Source of the DNA: Mesocentrotus franciscanus
Lineage: Eukaryota; Echinodermata; Echinoidea; Camarodonta; Strongylocentrotidae
NCBI GenBank assembly: GCA_037976565.1
Contig: CP137671.1
Location: 13,887,229-13,951,228 of the forward strand
Direction of reading: 5' to 3'
Length of the DNA: 64,000 bases
In this document: piece after piece, positions 37,101-49,223 of the stretch
Layout: each line of letters opens with the position of its first letter
How positions within the stretch are numbered: position 1 is the stretch's first letter
Notes under the pieces: model-generated
The model's database searches: none
The model's input: only the letters and a program-made list of their open reading frames with translations
What the model was told of the DNA's origin: nothing
Made by a program: the position numbers and the translations under genes

Positions 37101-40100
37101 GAATAATATTCCGGACAAGTGTCGTGTAGCAGACAAACAGAACAGGACCAATTACTGACCCTTGTGGCACGCCCCAGCGAAGTGAGGTCGGATCAGACAT
37201 GACACCATCTATCATCACCTGCTGTTTCCTTTCCGAGAGGTACGAAGCAAACCAGTCGGCAACAACACCGCCATCACCAAACCTATCTACAAAAATCATG
37301 ATTTACCCAAAACAAGTGTTCTGCCATTTTCAGAGCTTCCATTGTGAAATCTTGTGTAATCTGCTTCCTTCGTCCACTCATACAAACACACACAAATTGC
37401 AATGAATTTAATTTAAACCTTATGCCGGCCATTTTTCTTTCATAAAAAACGCTCCCTCTTGCACTGGTATGATTATGCCCTTACAAGACAAAGAAGAGCA
37501 AATCCTTTGTCTTTCTTTGATTAGGTTAAAAAATGCTACCTCGTAAATCAGAGGATTTTGAAGACAACTTTTCAGCTAAGGTAAAATTGGGAACATGTAT
37601 CAAGCCCAAACAGAAGAATTCTGAAGGCCGTTCTTACAGTGGGGGATTAATAGCAAATCTAACATTACCTTCGAACATACAAATGGCTATCCACGAATTA
37701 CACAGAATCAAAAAGTTGTCATTTTTTTTTTTTTTACATCAAACCTATTTTTGTTCGCTCGTTTCTCTCAATTTCGCAAATTCTATAGATGTTTCTAATG
37801 ATTCTAGACTAAGTAGAAATAATTAAATTAAACTGAGATCATAATTTTCCAATAGTGAGGAAATAGATTGCATCTGTCGCCCCCATGCAAATTAGGACCT
37901 TTAACAAGTATCATTCTTGATGTTTGATGGGGGGAAAGATATCGAAAGAGTTTCATCCCGTTGTTTAAAGATACTATGTCCCGTTTGCAGCCAACATCAA
38001 ATTCTGTAGAACTTTGCAGGAATTATGAATATGTCATGTATGTCCTATCTGTGAAAGTTAAACGTTAGCAGTGTCCTACTATTCAAATTATGCAAGGAAA
38101 CCCGTTTACTTGCTAGACTTCACTGTCAGACACTATTGAGTGACTGACTGGCTTTTTTTCTTCTTTTGTAATTACATAACATAAATTAACTATGAAGGGT
38201 ACATGAGCATTTGTCTACATCAATAACCCACTTCTTGTAATGGCCAAAATTAAACTGATTGAATCTTTGCGCAGCACAAATCGTACGACTATTCGGTACC
38301 ATGGTCTGAAAATCAGACTATTACTTACTGACTTGATAGCACTTAAGTCGATTCGACAACTAATAGTCGTTATTTTCCCACTTAAAGACATTTTCAAGCC
38401 CCCTTTTTTTGAGGGAAGTTCTAAATTAGTATTATCTTCAAATGCCGTTGGAAATTAACCTTTTTATTTGTATATTCCCTCAAAGGTTCTATTCTTACTT
38501 ATAGACTACTTATGCTGTCTCGAAGAAAATATGCCTTTTGGCATTCATCGGTTAATACCTATCTTTATGAAACGCACGGAATATCTAGTAACAAAAACAC
38601 CTTCAGTTAAAAACCTCGAGAGGTAGATATAAATGTATGAGGTCTAAACAAATGTTCTTATCATAATGATGACTAAGCAAACAATGATGCCAATATCACT
38701 CATGTCAATATTTTCCGACCAAAAGTCAGCCCATATGAATTTGTAACCCCCGATTTCTTTCACCTAATTTGAAGCTTTTAATCAGCCCGGGTCAGCTGTG
38801 CGCATACAGAACCGACTACGCGTACAATGTCCGCGCAGCTGTGCGGCTGAATCTGATTGGATCACTCTAGGTTCGCGACTGTTCTATTTAGAGCACGGGT
38901 GATTGAATAAAAAAAGGGAGTCTAATACTTAGTAATGGAGGTCTTATAGATGATGAATCAGTAATATGGCCAATATACACACATACACACAGTTCAATTC
39001 GATCATTATTTTCCGTATGCAATGCATGAGAGAGTAAGCGCATTTATGATCCACGTTAAAAACCCCTTGATTTCCCCCGAGCAAGAATGGTACGACCCGG
39101 TCCGCTGGCTACCTACAGATTTCAGCGATCAAGAGGCACACACGTTAATCAATGGAGAAAAATAGAGTTCCCAAAATCAGACGGAGGTACCGATTGGTTT
39201 TGTCTTTTGACGGTGGTTTTTTTCATCCAATGAGAATCATTTATATATGAAAATGTTCAGAATGAACTGAATGACATGAATCTTTTTCCGATGGTAAAAA
39301 ATAGCCCTCTCCCGTCAAGAAACCGACAGATATAGCCAGGAATTTTCAGTCAAAAAGTCGGATACCACAGAAATTTTGACCAAATTGATGAAATATAATC
39401 AAAAAATGACGGTGCGATAAAACAACAAAATATCGTGATTTTTACATCACCGTAAAGAAGAAAAGTCAAATTTTCTAATTCTTTTTCCGATGGTGAACTA
39501 GGCCAATCGTATCAAAAGATGTAGTTGAAAAGGGCCGGAATTTGGCATATATTTAAAGCTTTTCACGTCGGTGCGCGGTGTGTTTGAAAAGGTGACGCTT
39601 AAGTTTATGCGTAAAATCCATATGATCGCAAAACCCAAAGATAATTTGTGACCCTTTTCTTCTGTAATAATCATGAAGTCCGAATCAAAATATAATTTCA
39701 TACATTTCCGGATTTTACACTATTCATGAATGATTAGTGAGGACGTTCAAACCCAAGTGAAACAATGGAAAACATCAAGCTATATGCATGGCCATCATTG
39801 ATTAAAACATACATCTGACAAAAAAGATACAGGAATTACATGTATGTACATGTAAATTAGATAATATAACAATTGTCAGCATTTTTCTTTTGGGTGCAGC
39901 TATAAAAAAAGGTGAATACTTTTATTATTAGATCCCCTGTGCCTCTTTGTAGGACACTATTATGCCGGCATGAATTGTTTAAAACATAATTGTACCAGTC
40001 GTGGGTGTAGAAAATAGACGTGATTAAATCATTACTTAACTGAATGGAGCGAAAAAGGTTATACACGCAAACTAATAATTCATAAATAGCTTCTTTTTTT

Positions 40101-40498
40101 AATCACACACACCCACATAAATATTTCAATGCACTTTTATACTGTTCATATAAGGTTTGTGATTGGCTGACAGAGTTAACATCCATTAAGAATATATTTT
40201 GTGACAACCATTGCACTAAGAAAATAACATCTCATAATAGGCATGAGTTTGTAAGCAGAAACAGGTCAAACGTGAGAAGGGGATCACGTAAGCAGGCGAA
40301 TGAACTAAAATTCGAGGACTCTTTCTCCCGTAATATAAAAAGGAGAATCAAAACATAATTTTTTGAGTTGTCTAAATTCATATAACTTTCGAGTAATTAG
40401 TATGGGGAAAGAATTTCTTTCTTAGAACTAAAAACCGGCACTTTTATACAGACCTTAACTAGATGTGAAGAATGGACATGTTCAGGTAATTAGGGAAT
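37101..40498. repeat. Array unit 2
   Basis: Full-length unit without SINE. The MITE family 1 copy begins after TTAA at 37965-37968 and runs inverted to about 38470. Confidence 0.9.
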
Positions 40499-43002
40499 GA
40501 ATAATATTCCGGACAAGTGTCGTGTAGCAGACAAACAGAACAGGACCAATTACTGACCCTTGTGGCACGCCCCAGCGAAGTGAGGTCGGATCAGACATGA
40601 CACCATCTATCATCACCTGCTGTTTCCTTTCCGAGAGGTACGAAGCAAACCAGTCGGCAACAACACCGCCATCACCAAACCTATCTACAAAAATCATGAT
40701 TTACCCAAAACAAGTGTTCTGCCATTTTCAGAGCTTCCATTGTGAAATCTTGTGTAATCTGCTTCCTTTGTCCACTCATACACACACACGCACAAATTGC
40801 AATGAATTTAATTTAAACCTTATGCCGGCCATTTTTCTTTTATAAAAAACGCTCCCTCTCGCACTGGTATGATTATGCCCTTACAAGACAAAGAAGAGCA
40901 AATCCTTTGTCTTTCTTTGATTAGGTTAAAAAATGCTACCTCGTAAATCAGAGGATTTTGAAGACAACTTTTCAGCCAAGGTAAAATTGGGAACACGTAT
41001 CAAGCCCAAACAGAAGAATTCTGAAGGCCGTTCTTACAGTGGGGGATTAATAGCAAATCTAACATTACCTTCGAACATACAAATGGCTATCCACGAATTA
41101 CACAGAATCAAAAAGTTGTCATTTTTTTTTTTTAACATCAAACCTATTTTTGTTCGCTCGTTTCTCTCAATTTCGCAAATTCTATAGATGTTTCTAATGA
41201 TTCTAGACTAAGTAGAAATAATTAAATTAAACTGAGATCATAATTTTCCAATAGTGAGGAAATAGATTGCATCTGTCGCCCCCATGCAAATTAGGACCTT
41301 TAACAAGTATCATTCTTGATGTTTAATGGGGGGAAAGATATCGAAAGAGTTTCATCCCGATGTTTAAAGATACTATGTCCCTTTTGCAGCCAACATCAAA
41401 TTCTGTAGAACTTTGCAGGAATTATGAATATGTCATGTATGTCCTATCTGTGAAAGTTAAACGTTAGCAGTGTCCTACTATTCAAATTATGCAAGGAAAC
41501 CCGTTTACTTGCTAGACTTCACTGTCAGACACTATTGAGTGACTGACTGGCTTTTTCTTCTTTTGTACTTACATACATAAATTAACTATAAAGGGTACAT
41601 GAGCATTTGTCTACATCAATAACCCACTTCTTGTAATGGCCAAAATTAAACTGATTGAATCTTTGCGCAGCACAAAACGTACGACCATTCGGTACCATGG
41701 TCTGAAAATCAGACTATTACTTACTGACTTGATAGCACTTAAGTCGATTCGACAACTAATAGTCGTTATTTTCCCACTTAAAGACATTTTCAAGCCCCCT
41801 TTTTTTGAGGGAAGTTCTAAATTAGTATTATCTTCAAATGCCGTTGGAAATTAACCTTTTTATTTGTATATTCCCTCAAAGGTTCTATTCTTACTTATAG
41901 ACTACTTATGCTGTCTCGAAGAAAATATGCCTTTTGGCATTCATCGGTTAATACCTATCTTTATGAAACGCACGGAATATCTAGTAACAAAAACACCTTC
42001 AGTTAAAAACCTCCAGAGGTAGATATAAATGTATGAGGTCTAAACAAATGTTCTTATCATAATGATGACTACGCAAACAATGATGCCAATATCACTCATG
42101 TCAATATTTTCCGACCAAAAGTCAGCCATCGCAAAACCCAAAGATAATTTGTGACCCTTTTCTTCTGTTATAATCAGGAAGTCCGAATCAAAATATAATT
42201 TCATACATTTCCGGATTTTAAACCATTCATGAATGATTAGTATTGACGTTCAAACCCAAGTGAAACAATGGAAAACATCAAGCTATATTTATGGCCATCA
42301 TTGATTAAAACATACATCTGACAAAAAAGATAGGAATTACATGTATGTATATGTAAATTAGATAATAAAACAATTGTCAGCATTTTTCTTTTGGGTGCAG
42401 CTATAAAAAAGGTAAATACTTTTATTCTTAGATCCCCTCTGCCTCTTTGTAGGACACTATTATGCCGGCATGAATTGTTTAAAACATAATTGTACCAGTC
42501 GTGGGTGTAGAAAATAGACGTGATTAAATCATTACTTAACTGAATGGAGTAAAAAGGTTATACACGCAAACTAATAATTCATAAATAGTTTCTTTTTTTA
42601 ATCACACACACACCCACATAAATATTTCAATGCACTTTTATACTGTTCATATAAGGTCTGTGATAGGCTGACAGAGTTAACATCCATTAAGAATATATTT
42701 TGTGACAACCATTGCACTAAGAAAATAACATCTCATAATAGGCATGAGTTTGTAAGCAGAAACAGGTCAAACGTGAGAAGGGGATCACGTAAGCAGGCGA
42801 ATGAACTAAAATTCGAGGACTCTTTCTCCCGTAATATAAAAAAGGAGAATCAAAACATAATTTTTTGAGTTGTCTAAATTCATATAACTTTCGAATAATT
42901 AGTATGGGGAAAGAATTTCTTTCTTAGAACTAAAAACCGGCACTTTTATACAGACCTTATAACTAGATGTGAAGAATGGACATGTTCAGGTAATTAGGGA
43001 AT
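40499..43002. repeat. Array unit 3, ~0.9-kb deletion
   Basis: Lacks about 894 bp relative to unit 2 (equivalent of about 38731-39627). The join reads GTCAGCCATCGCAAAACCC, and CATATGA occurs at both lost ends. MITE copy from 41368. Confidence 0.9.
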
Positions 43003-45509
43003 GAATAATATTCCGGACAAGTGTCGTGTAGCAGACAAACAGAACAGGACCAATTACTGACCCTTGTGGCACGCCCCAGCGAAGTGAGGTCGGATCAGAC
43101 ATGACACCATCTATCATCACCTGCTGTTTCCTTTCCGAGAGGTACGAAGCAAACCAGTCGGCAACAACACCGCCATCACCAAACCTATCTACAAAAATCA
43201 TGATTTACCCAAAACAAGTGTTCTGCCATTTTCAGAGCTTCCATTGTGAAATCTTGTGTAATCTGCTTCCTTTGTCCACTCATACACACACACGCACAAA
43301 TTGCAATGAATTTAATTTAAACCTTATGCCGGCCATTTTTCTTTTATAAAAAACGCTCCCTCTCGCACTGGTATGATTATGCCCTTACAAGACAAAGAAG
43401 AGCAAATCCTTTGTCTTTCTTTGATTAGGTTAAAAAATGCTACCTCGTAAATCAGAGGATTTTGAAGACAACTTTTCAGCCAAGGTAAAATTGGGAACAC
43501 GTATCAAGCCCAAACAGAAGAATTCTGAAGGCCGTTCTTACAGTGGGGGATTAATAGCAAATCTAACATTACCTTCGAACATACAAATGGCTATCCACGA
43601 ATTACACAGAATCAAAAAGTTGTCATTTTTTTTTTTTTTAACATCAAACCTATTTTTGTTCGCTCGTTTCTCTCAATTTCGCAAATTCTATAGATGTTTC
43701 TAATGATTCTAGACTAAGTAGAAATAATTAAATTAAACTGAGATCATAATTTTCCAATAGTGAGGAAATAGATTGCATCTGTCGCCCCCATGCAAATTAG
43801 GACCTTTAACAAGTATCATTCTTGATGTTTAATGGGGGGAAAGATATCGAAAGAGTTTCATCCCGATGTTTAAAGATACTATGTCCCTTTTGCAGCCAAC
43901 ATCAAATTCTGTAGAACTTTGCAGGAATTATGAATATGTCATGTATGTCCTATCTGTGAAAGTTAAACGTTAGCAGTGTCCTACTATTCAAATTATGCAA
44001 GGAAACCCGTTTACTTGCTAGACTTCACTGTCAGACACTATTGAGTGACTGACTGGCTTTTTTTTTCTTCTTTTGTACTTACATACATAAATTAACTATA
44101 AAGGGTACATGAGCATTTGTCTACATCAATAACCCACTTCTTGTAATGGCCAAAATTAAACTGATTGAATCTTTGCGCAGCACAAAACGTACGACCATTC
44201 GGTACCATGGTCTGAAAATCAGACTATTACTTACTGACTTGATAGCACTTAAGTCGATTCGACAACTAATAGTCGTTATTTTCCCACTTAAAGACATTTT
44301 CAAGCCCCTTTTTTGAGGGAAGTTCTAAATTAGTATTATCTTCAAATGCCGTTGGAAATTAACCTTTTTATTTGTATATTCCCTCAAAGGTTCTATTCTT
44401 ACTTATAGACTACTTATGCTGTCTCGAAGAAAATATGCCTTTTGGCATTCATCGGTTAATACCTATCTTTATGAAACGCACGGAATATCTAGTAACAAAA
44501 ACACCTTCAGTTAAAAACCTCGAGAGGTAGATATAAATGTATGAGGTCTAAACAAATGTTCTTATCATAATGATGACTACGCAAACAATGATGCCAATAT
44601 CACTCATGTCAATATTTTCCGACCAAAAGTCAGCCATCGCAAAACCCAAAGATAATTTGTGACCCTTTTCTTCTGTTATAATCAGGAAGTCCGAATCAAA
44701 ATATAATTTCATACATTTCCGGATTTTAAACCATTCATGAATGATTAGTATTGACGTTCAAACCCAAGTGAAACAATGGAAAACATCAAGCTATATTTAT
44801 GGCCATCATTGATTAAAACATACATCTGACAAAAAAGATAGGAATTACATGTATGTATATGTAAATTAGATAATAAAACAATTGTCAGCATTTTTCTTTG
44901 GGTGCAGCTATAAAAAGGTAAATACTTTTATTCTTAGATCCCCTCTGCCTCTTTGTAGGACACTATTATGCCGGCATGAATTGTTTAAAACATAATTGTA
45001 CCAGTCGTGGGTGTAGAAAATAGACGTGATTAAATCATTACTTAACTGAATGGAGTGAAAAAGGTTATACACGCAAACTAATAATTCATAAATAGTTTCT
45101 TTTTTTAATCACACACACACCCACATAAATATTTCAATGCACTTTTATACTGTTCATATAAGGTCTGTGATAGGCTGACAGAGTTAACATCCATTAAGAA
45201 TATATTTTGTGACAACCATTGCACTAAGAAAATAACATCTCATAATAGGCATGAGTTTGTAAGCAGAAACAGGTCAAACGTGAGAAGGGGATCACGTAAG
45301 CAGGCGAATGAACTAAAATTCGAGGACTCTTTCTCCCGTAATATAAAAAAGGAGAATCAAAACATAATTTTTTGAGTTGTCTAAATTCATATAACTTTCG
45401 AATAATTAGTATGGGGAAAGAATTTCTTTCTTAGAACTAAAAACCGGCACTTTTATACAGACCTTATAACTAGATGTGAAGAATGGACATGTTCAGGTAA
45501 TTAGGGAAT
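43003..45509. repeat. Array unit 4, same deletion as unit 3
   Basis: Same deletion join and the same private substitutions as unit 3, so the two arose by duplication of a deleted unit. MITE copy from 43873. Confidence 0.9.
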
Positions 45510-46356
45510 GAATAATATTCCGGACAAGTGTCGTGTAGCAGACAAACAGAACAGGACCAATTACTGACCCTTGTGGCACGCCCCAGCGAAGTGAGGTCGG
45601 ATCAGACATGACACCATCTATCATCACCTGCTGTTTCCTTTCCGAGAGGTACGAAGCAAACCAGTCGGCAACAACACCGCCATCACCAAACCTATCTACA
45701 AAAATCATGCTTTACCCAAAACAAGTGTTCTGCCATTTTCAGAGCTTCCATTGTGAAATCTTGTGTAATCTGCTTCCTTTGTCCACTCATACACACACAC
45801 ACACAAATTGCAATGAATTTAATTTAAACCTTATGCCGGCCATTTTTCTTTTATAAAAACGCTCCCTCTCGCACTGGTATGATTATGCCCTTACAAGACA
45901 AAGAAGAGCAAATCCTTTGTCTTTCTTTGATTAGGTTAAAAAATGCTACCTCGTAAATCAGAGGATTTTGAAGACAACTTTTCAGCTAAGGTAAAAAAAA
46001 TTTTTTTTTACATCAAACCTATTTTTGTTCGCTCGTTTCTCTCAATTTCGCAAATTCTATAGATGTTTCTAATGATTCTAGACTAAGTAGAAATAATTGA
46101 ATTAAACTGAGATCATAATTTTCCAATAGTGAGGGAGTAGATTGCATCTGTCGCCCCCATGCAAATTAGGACCTTTAATAAGTATCATTCTTGATGTTTA
46201 ATGGGGGGAAAGATATCGAAAATGTTTCATCCCGTTGTTTAAAGATACTATGTCCCTTTTGCAGCCAACATCAAATTCTGTAGAACTTTGCAGGAATTAT
46301 GAATATGTCATGTATGTCCTATCTGAAGAATGGACATGTTCAGGTAATTAGGGAAT
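45510..46356. repeat. Array unit 5, truncated by two deletions
   Basis: One deletion removes sequence between GGTAAAA and the T-run near 46000. A second fuses the MITE (TCCTATCTG) directly to the unit end (AAGAATGGACATG) near 46322. The normal unit terminus is kept, followed by unrelated sequence. Confidence 0.88.
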
Positions 46357-46559
46357 CTATTAGTCAGAGTGATTATTAATAACAAGAATCCTCATATTTA
46401 ATTTGGCAAAAAAATTGACAGAATGAAAGCTGGTCAACCAATGTCATATGCAAAGTTATAATCAAGAAGAGCTATAAAAGCAGAAAAATGCTACAGGTTC
46501 AAGTGTATCTACATCGATCTTTGAATATAAACATCAAATACTCGAGGAAAAACTAGAAT

Positions 46560-46865
46560 AATCTGGGTTCATATAGCGTCTCTAAGCGCTTTTCATATAT
46601 TATTACCCCGGCCATCAGATTCATTCACGAACAATGTGCACTGCTAAGTGAGTATTCCTACCATATGGTCACCGTGAGGGCATAGGCAATTACTAACACA
46701 AATGCTTTCGTCATCCTACCGGGTCCCCATTTCTCTCTTGGGTATTGAGTGGCAAATGTAGATTAATGCCTTGCAAAAGGACATTAGTGCCATGGATCGA
46801 ACCCACGACCTTTGAATTTCAAGTCAAGTGTTCAAACCACCGACTACGACACTTCTAAATATGCC
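46560..46865 (-). mobile_element. tRNA-derived SINE (Ser-like head)
   Basis: Minus strand: GGTTTGAACACTTGACTTGAAA and a B-box GGGTTCGATCC, followed by the family block GGCACTAATGTCC and a tail. GACTTGAAAT resembles a serine tRNA anticodon loop. Confidence 0.65.
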
Positions 46866-47249
46866 CTTTAGTCTGAGGGTTTATACCAGGTAAACATGGT
46901 AGCGTGCTTGAGATTTGATGACAGGAACACACGCATGGACTAATACAAGTTGGTTTCGTGTGACAATATTGATTTAAGAAGATCAAGTGTCATGAATGAT
47001 TGAGATATTATGTCTGATATACACAAATCCGCATCATTTTGTTGGCAGCTACAATTACTGTAAGAAGCAGGTCACATAAGGAGACACACACAATTGAAAT
47101 TCTGATACTCTTCTTGCGTAATAACAGACAGAAACTGGTGGAATCAACAATACATCCACGCGATTGAGGATTTTATACAATTTTTCATGATTAGTAAGGT
47201 AAGGAAATATATTTTCTTCTTCGAAGCTATATTCCTTAATTTATAGAAG
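46866..47249. other. Spacer, nothing recognised
   Basis: No domain, RNA gene or repeat boundary seen. Confidence 0.35.
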
Positions 47250-47470
47250 TGACATGGTCTTGTGGCTACGTCGCTGGACTGATTTGAGTCCCGCTGCGGC
47301 ACTAATGTCATATTATGGCAAGATATCAATCTACACTTTCCACTCCTTCCAGGAGTAGTAATTGGGTACCCGATAGGGAGAAATACCTTGAATGATTGAG
47401 CGCCTTGTAATCATAGCTCGGCTAAGACTGGGGTAATAATATGATTGCAGGGCCCTCAGGGAGAACAGTA
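47250..47470 (+). mobile_element. tRNA-derived SINE, plus strand
   Basis: Decayed tRNA-like head (GGTCTTGTGGCTACGTCGCTGG, GATTTGAGTCCC), then GGCACTAATGTC and a tail ending in the ATT/GATTAT microsatellite at 47475-47572. Opposite orientation to the neighbouring copy. Confidence 0.6.
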
Positions 47471-47474
47471 TTGA

Positions 47475-47572
47475 CACTGCATTATTATTATTGTTATTAT
47501 CATTATCATTAATAATATTGTTATGATTATGATTTTGATTATGATTATGATTATCACTATTATCATTTTTAT
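47475..47572. repeat. (ATT)n/(GATTAT)n microsatellite
   Basis: Imperfect tri- and hexanucleotide array directly after the SINE tail. Confidence 0.85.
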
Positions 47573-48323
47573 CAATTGGCGGCTACTTTCACTGGGGGGA
47601 GGTCATTTTAATCCACACGGTCCTGAATTTCACAATGGTGCCGTCTAATTATTTTTCAAAATCTCGCTCCGCCAGTGAAATTAGTTCCCGTTGACTAGGT
47701 AATCAGGCTGTCAAGTTAACGTGAGTATGGGTGCCTGCCAGAATCACATGTATGGAAAGAAAAAACACCCCGTATAAACCACAAAAAAGGGAAACGAAGA
47801 AAGATAAGTTAACGGCAGGCGTATATAATGTTTACAAGACAGAGGTACCTGCAGACATGTTAAGCATGAGTATGAAGCTTGCCATTACAGTCGGGGTCTT
47901 TCTTCTTTCATGTCTTATTAATCCAAACCTTTTAGTCAAGACAAAATTATTCATTTCACAATTAATTACGACTATTTTTACGGCAGTGGTTCAGATACAT
48001 CATATTGTATATGCGCTCTTATTTGAAGGCAAGTAATTTACCTATCACTCTTTGTCTAGTTATCGATCTGTATTTGTGATCGCCTCAGGTAATATCAGTA
48101 TTAATCGTTTTACATGATAAGAACAACACAACGTTAGTTTATTTTATGACAATTATTAATCGCCTGTCGATCCGCCGGTCAGACTCCGTTTTTTCCCCGA
48201 TTTGTATTTGGAGTTTCAAACATAGTGCTTTCTTTTTGTCATTCATATTTATTGTTCAAATGCTTTCTATGATTTGATTTATTTTTTTCTTCACACAATC
48301 CTGCAGGTGGAACAAGTACAACA

Positions 48324-49223
48324 ATGTATTCTTCATTTCGTCACATCCTTTTCGCCATCACTCTTTTTTTGATTGCGCAACAATCAAAAAGTGAGAATCA
48401 GTTGGTGATTGTGCTACAAGGTGATACGGCGACTCTACGATTTAATACGAGCTGGCCATCATCCTCTTCACGAGACACCGCCCCTTACTTCACTCTCCGT
48501 TTCGATTCCATGAAGCGTCCGTTCTGTATTAATGGTTTAATTGATTTGCTAGGCTTAATCAATACAACTCAATATGACAGATTCACGGTTAGCCAACAAA
48601 GAAATAGCGATTCTCTTGTGGTAAATATGAATATTCAGGATGTTAATATCCATGACAGAGGATCTTATGTATTTACTTTCTTTCTCTTTGGCTCTGACGA
48701 CTTTGATACAACAGAAGTGATTAAACTAGAAGTCGCCGCCCCTCCGGGTAAAGCTGAATGTTTCATCCTGAAAGACGATGAAGCATTTTGGCCAGAGTTG
48801 CATTGTAGGGCCACTGCGGGTAGTGGTAATGCAACTCTAAGTTGCTTTCAAAACAACAAAAAGGTGCCATACAAAGGTGAAGTAGTTAGGAATGGGGATT
48901 TGATTCGGGGCGTATTTTGGATGGTATCATCTGTGCCTATGCTTTGCTGCAGCCATGAATGGAAAGATGACGTCACACAGGATTCTTGCTTGGATTTTGT
49001 CTTTCAATCTCAACCAATGATTACCACAACTACGTTGGAAACCCCTGAATCAGATGGAGGGACTTCTACCAAAAGCCACTGGGATCGTAGGTCTACTGAA
49101 CATCTCGAAGAAGAACCACTTGCCAACAGGTCCTTTGGAACACGGGAATATCCAACAGTTACGCCTAGCATAATCCTTGCATTTCTGGTCTATTTCTTGT
49201 CAGACGTGAATATCACAGCCTAA
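48324..49223 (+). CDS. Small Ig-family surface/secreted protein, gene 2 (intact, 299 aa)
   Basis: Function unknown. Signal peptide at about 1-23 (FAITLFLIAQQ). The N-terminal V-like domain (about 25-136) has the F-strand signature DVNIHDRGSYVF, but there is no cysteine at the B-strand (TLRF) or F-strand (YVFTF) positions; the only Cys is C68 in RPFCING. The second module (about 139-228) has six cysteines: C146, C161, C174, C208, C209, C222. A Thr/Ser/Glu-rich stalk (231-275) and a short hydrophobic C-terminus (281-292) suggest a GPI anchor. N-glycosylation sequons: N41, N80, N169, N268, N296. The ATG sits 17 bp after a strong acceptor (TCCTGCAG at 48306), so an upstream, probably non-coding exon is likely. 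The frame is open from that acceptor in phase 1, as in gene 1. It lies convergent with the large Ig receptor at 53036-55057. No named family recognised. Confidence 0.85.
   Translation: MYSSFRHILFAITLFLIAQQSKSENQLVIVLQGDTATLRFNTSWPSSSSRDTAPYFTLRFDSMKRPFCINGLIDLLGLINTTQYDRFTVSQQRNSDSLVVNMNIQDVNIHDRGSYVFTFFLFGSDDFDTTEVIKLEVAAPPGKAECFILKDDEAFWPELHCRATAGSGNATLSCFQNNKKVPYKGEVVRNGDLIRGVFWMVSSVPMLCCSHEWKDDVTQDSCLDFVFQSQPMITTTTLETPESDGGTSTKSHWDRRSTEHLEEEPLANRSFGTREYPTVTPSIILAFLVYFLSDVNITA

Larger units (their letters stand above)
33411..46356. repeat. Five-unit tandem array, unit 2.5-3.7 kb
   Basis: Each unit starts with GAATAATATTC inside the LINE RT fragment and ends with CAGGTAATTAGGGAAT. Starts are 33411, 37101, 40499, 43003 and 45510, giving lengths of 3690, 3398, 2504, 2507 and 847 bp. 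Contents in order: LINE RT fragment (minus), CA microsatellite, a segment with a 60-90-aa open frame, an inverted TTAA MITE family 1 copy, then unique sequence. Only unit 1 is joined to the rest of the LINE, so duplication began there. Copies are nearly identical. No gene recognised within the unit. Confidence 0.93.

Noticed and set aside
36097..39701. 67-71-aa minus-strand frames repeated identically in array units
   Set aside because: Repeated by tandem duplication, absent from units 3 and 4 through deletion, no domain.
33850..43703. A 60-90-aa frame starting MLPRKSEDFEDNFSAK in array units 1-4
   Set aside because: Present only because units are recent duplicates. Differences between units are mostly amino-acid changing, the frame ends in a T-run, and unit 5 deletes it.
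33411..46356. rDNA, histone or other multicopy gene cluster as the reason for the tandem array
   Set aside because: Units contain only a LINE fragment, a MITE, microsatellite and AT-rich sequence; no rRNA, histone or other gene is recognisable.
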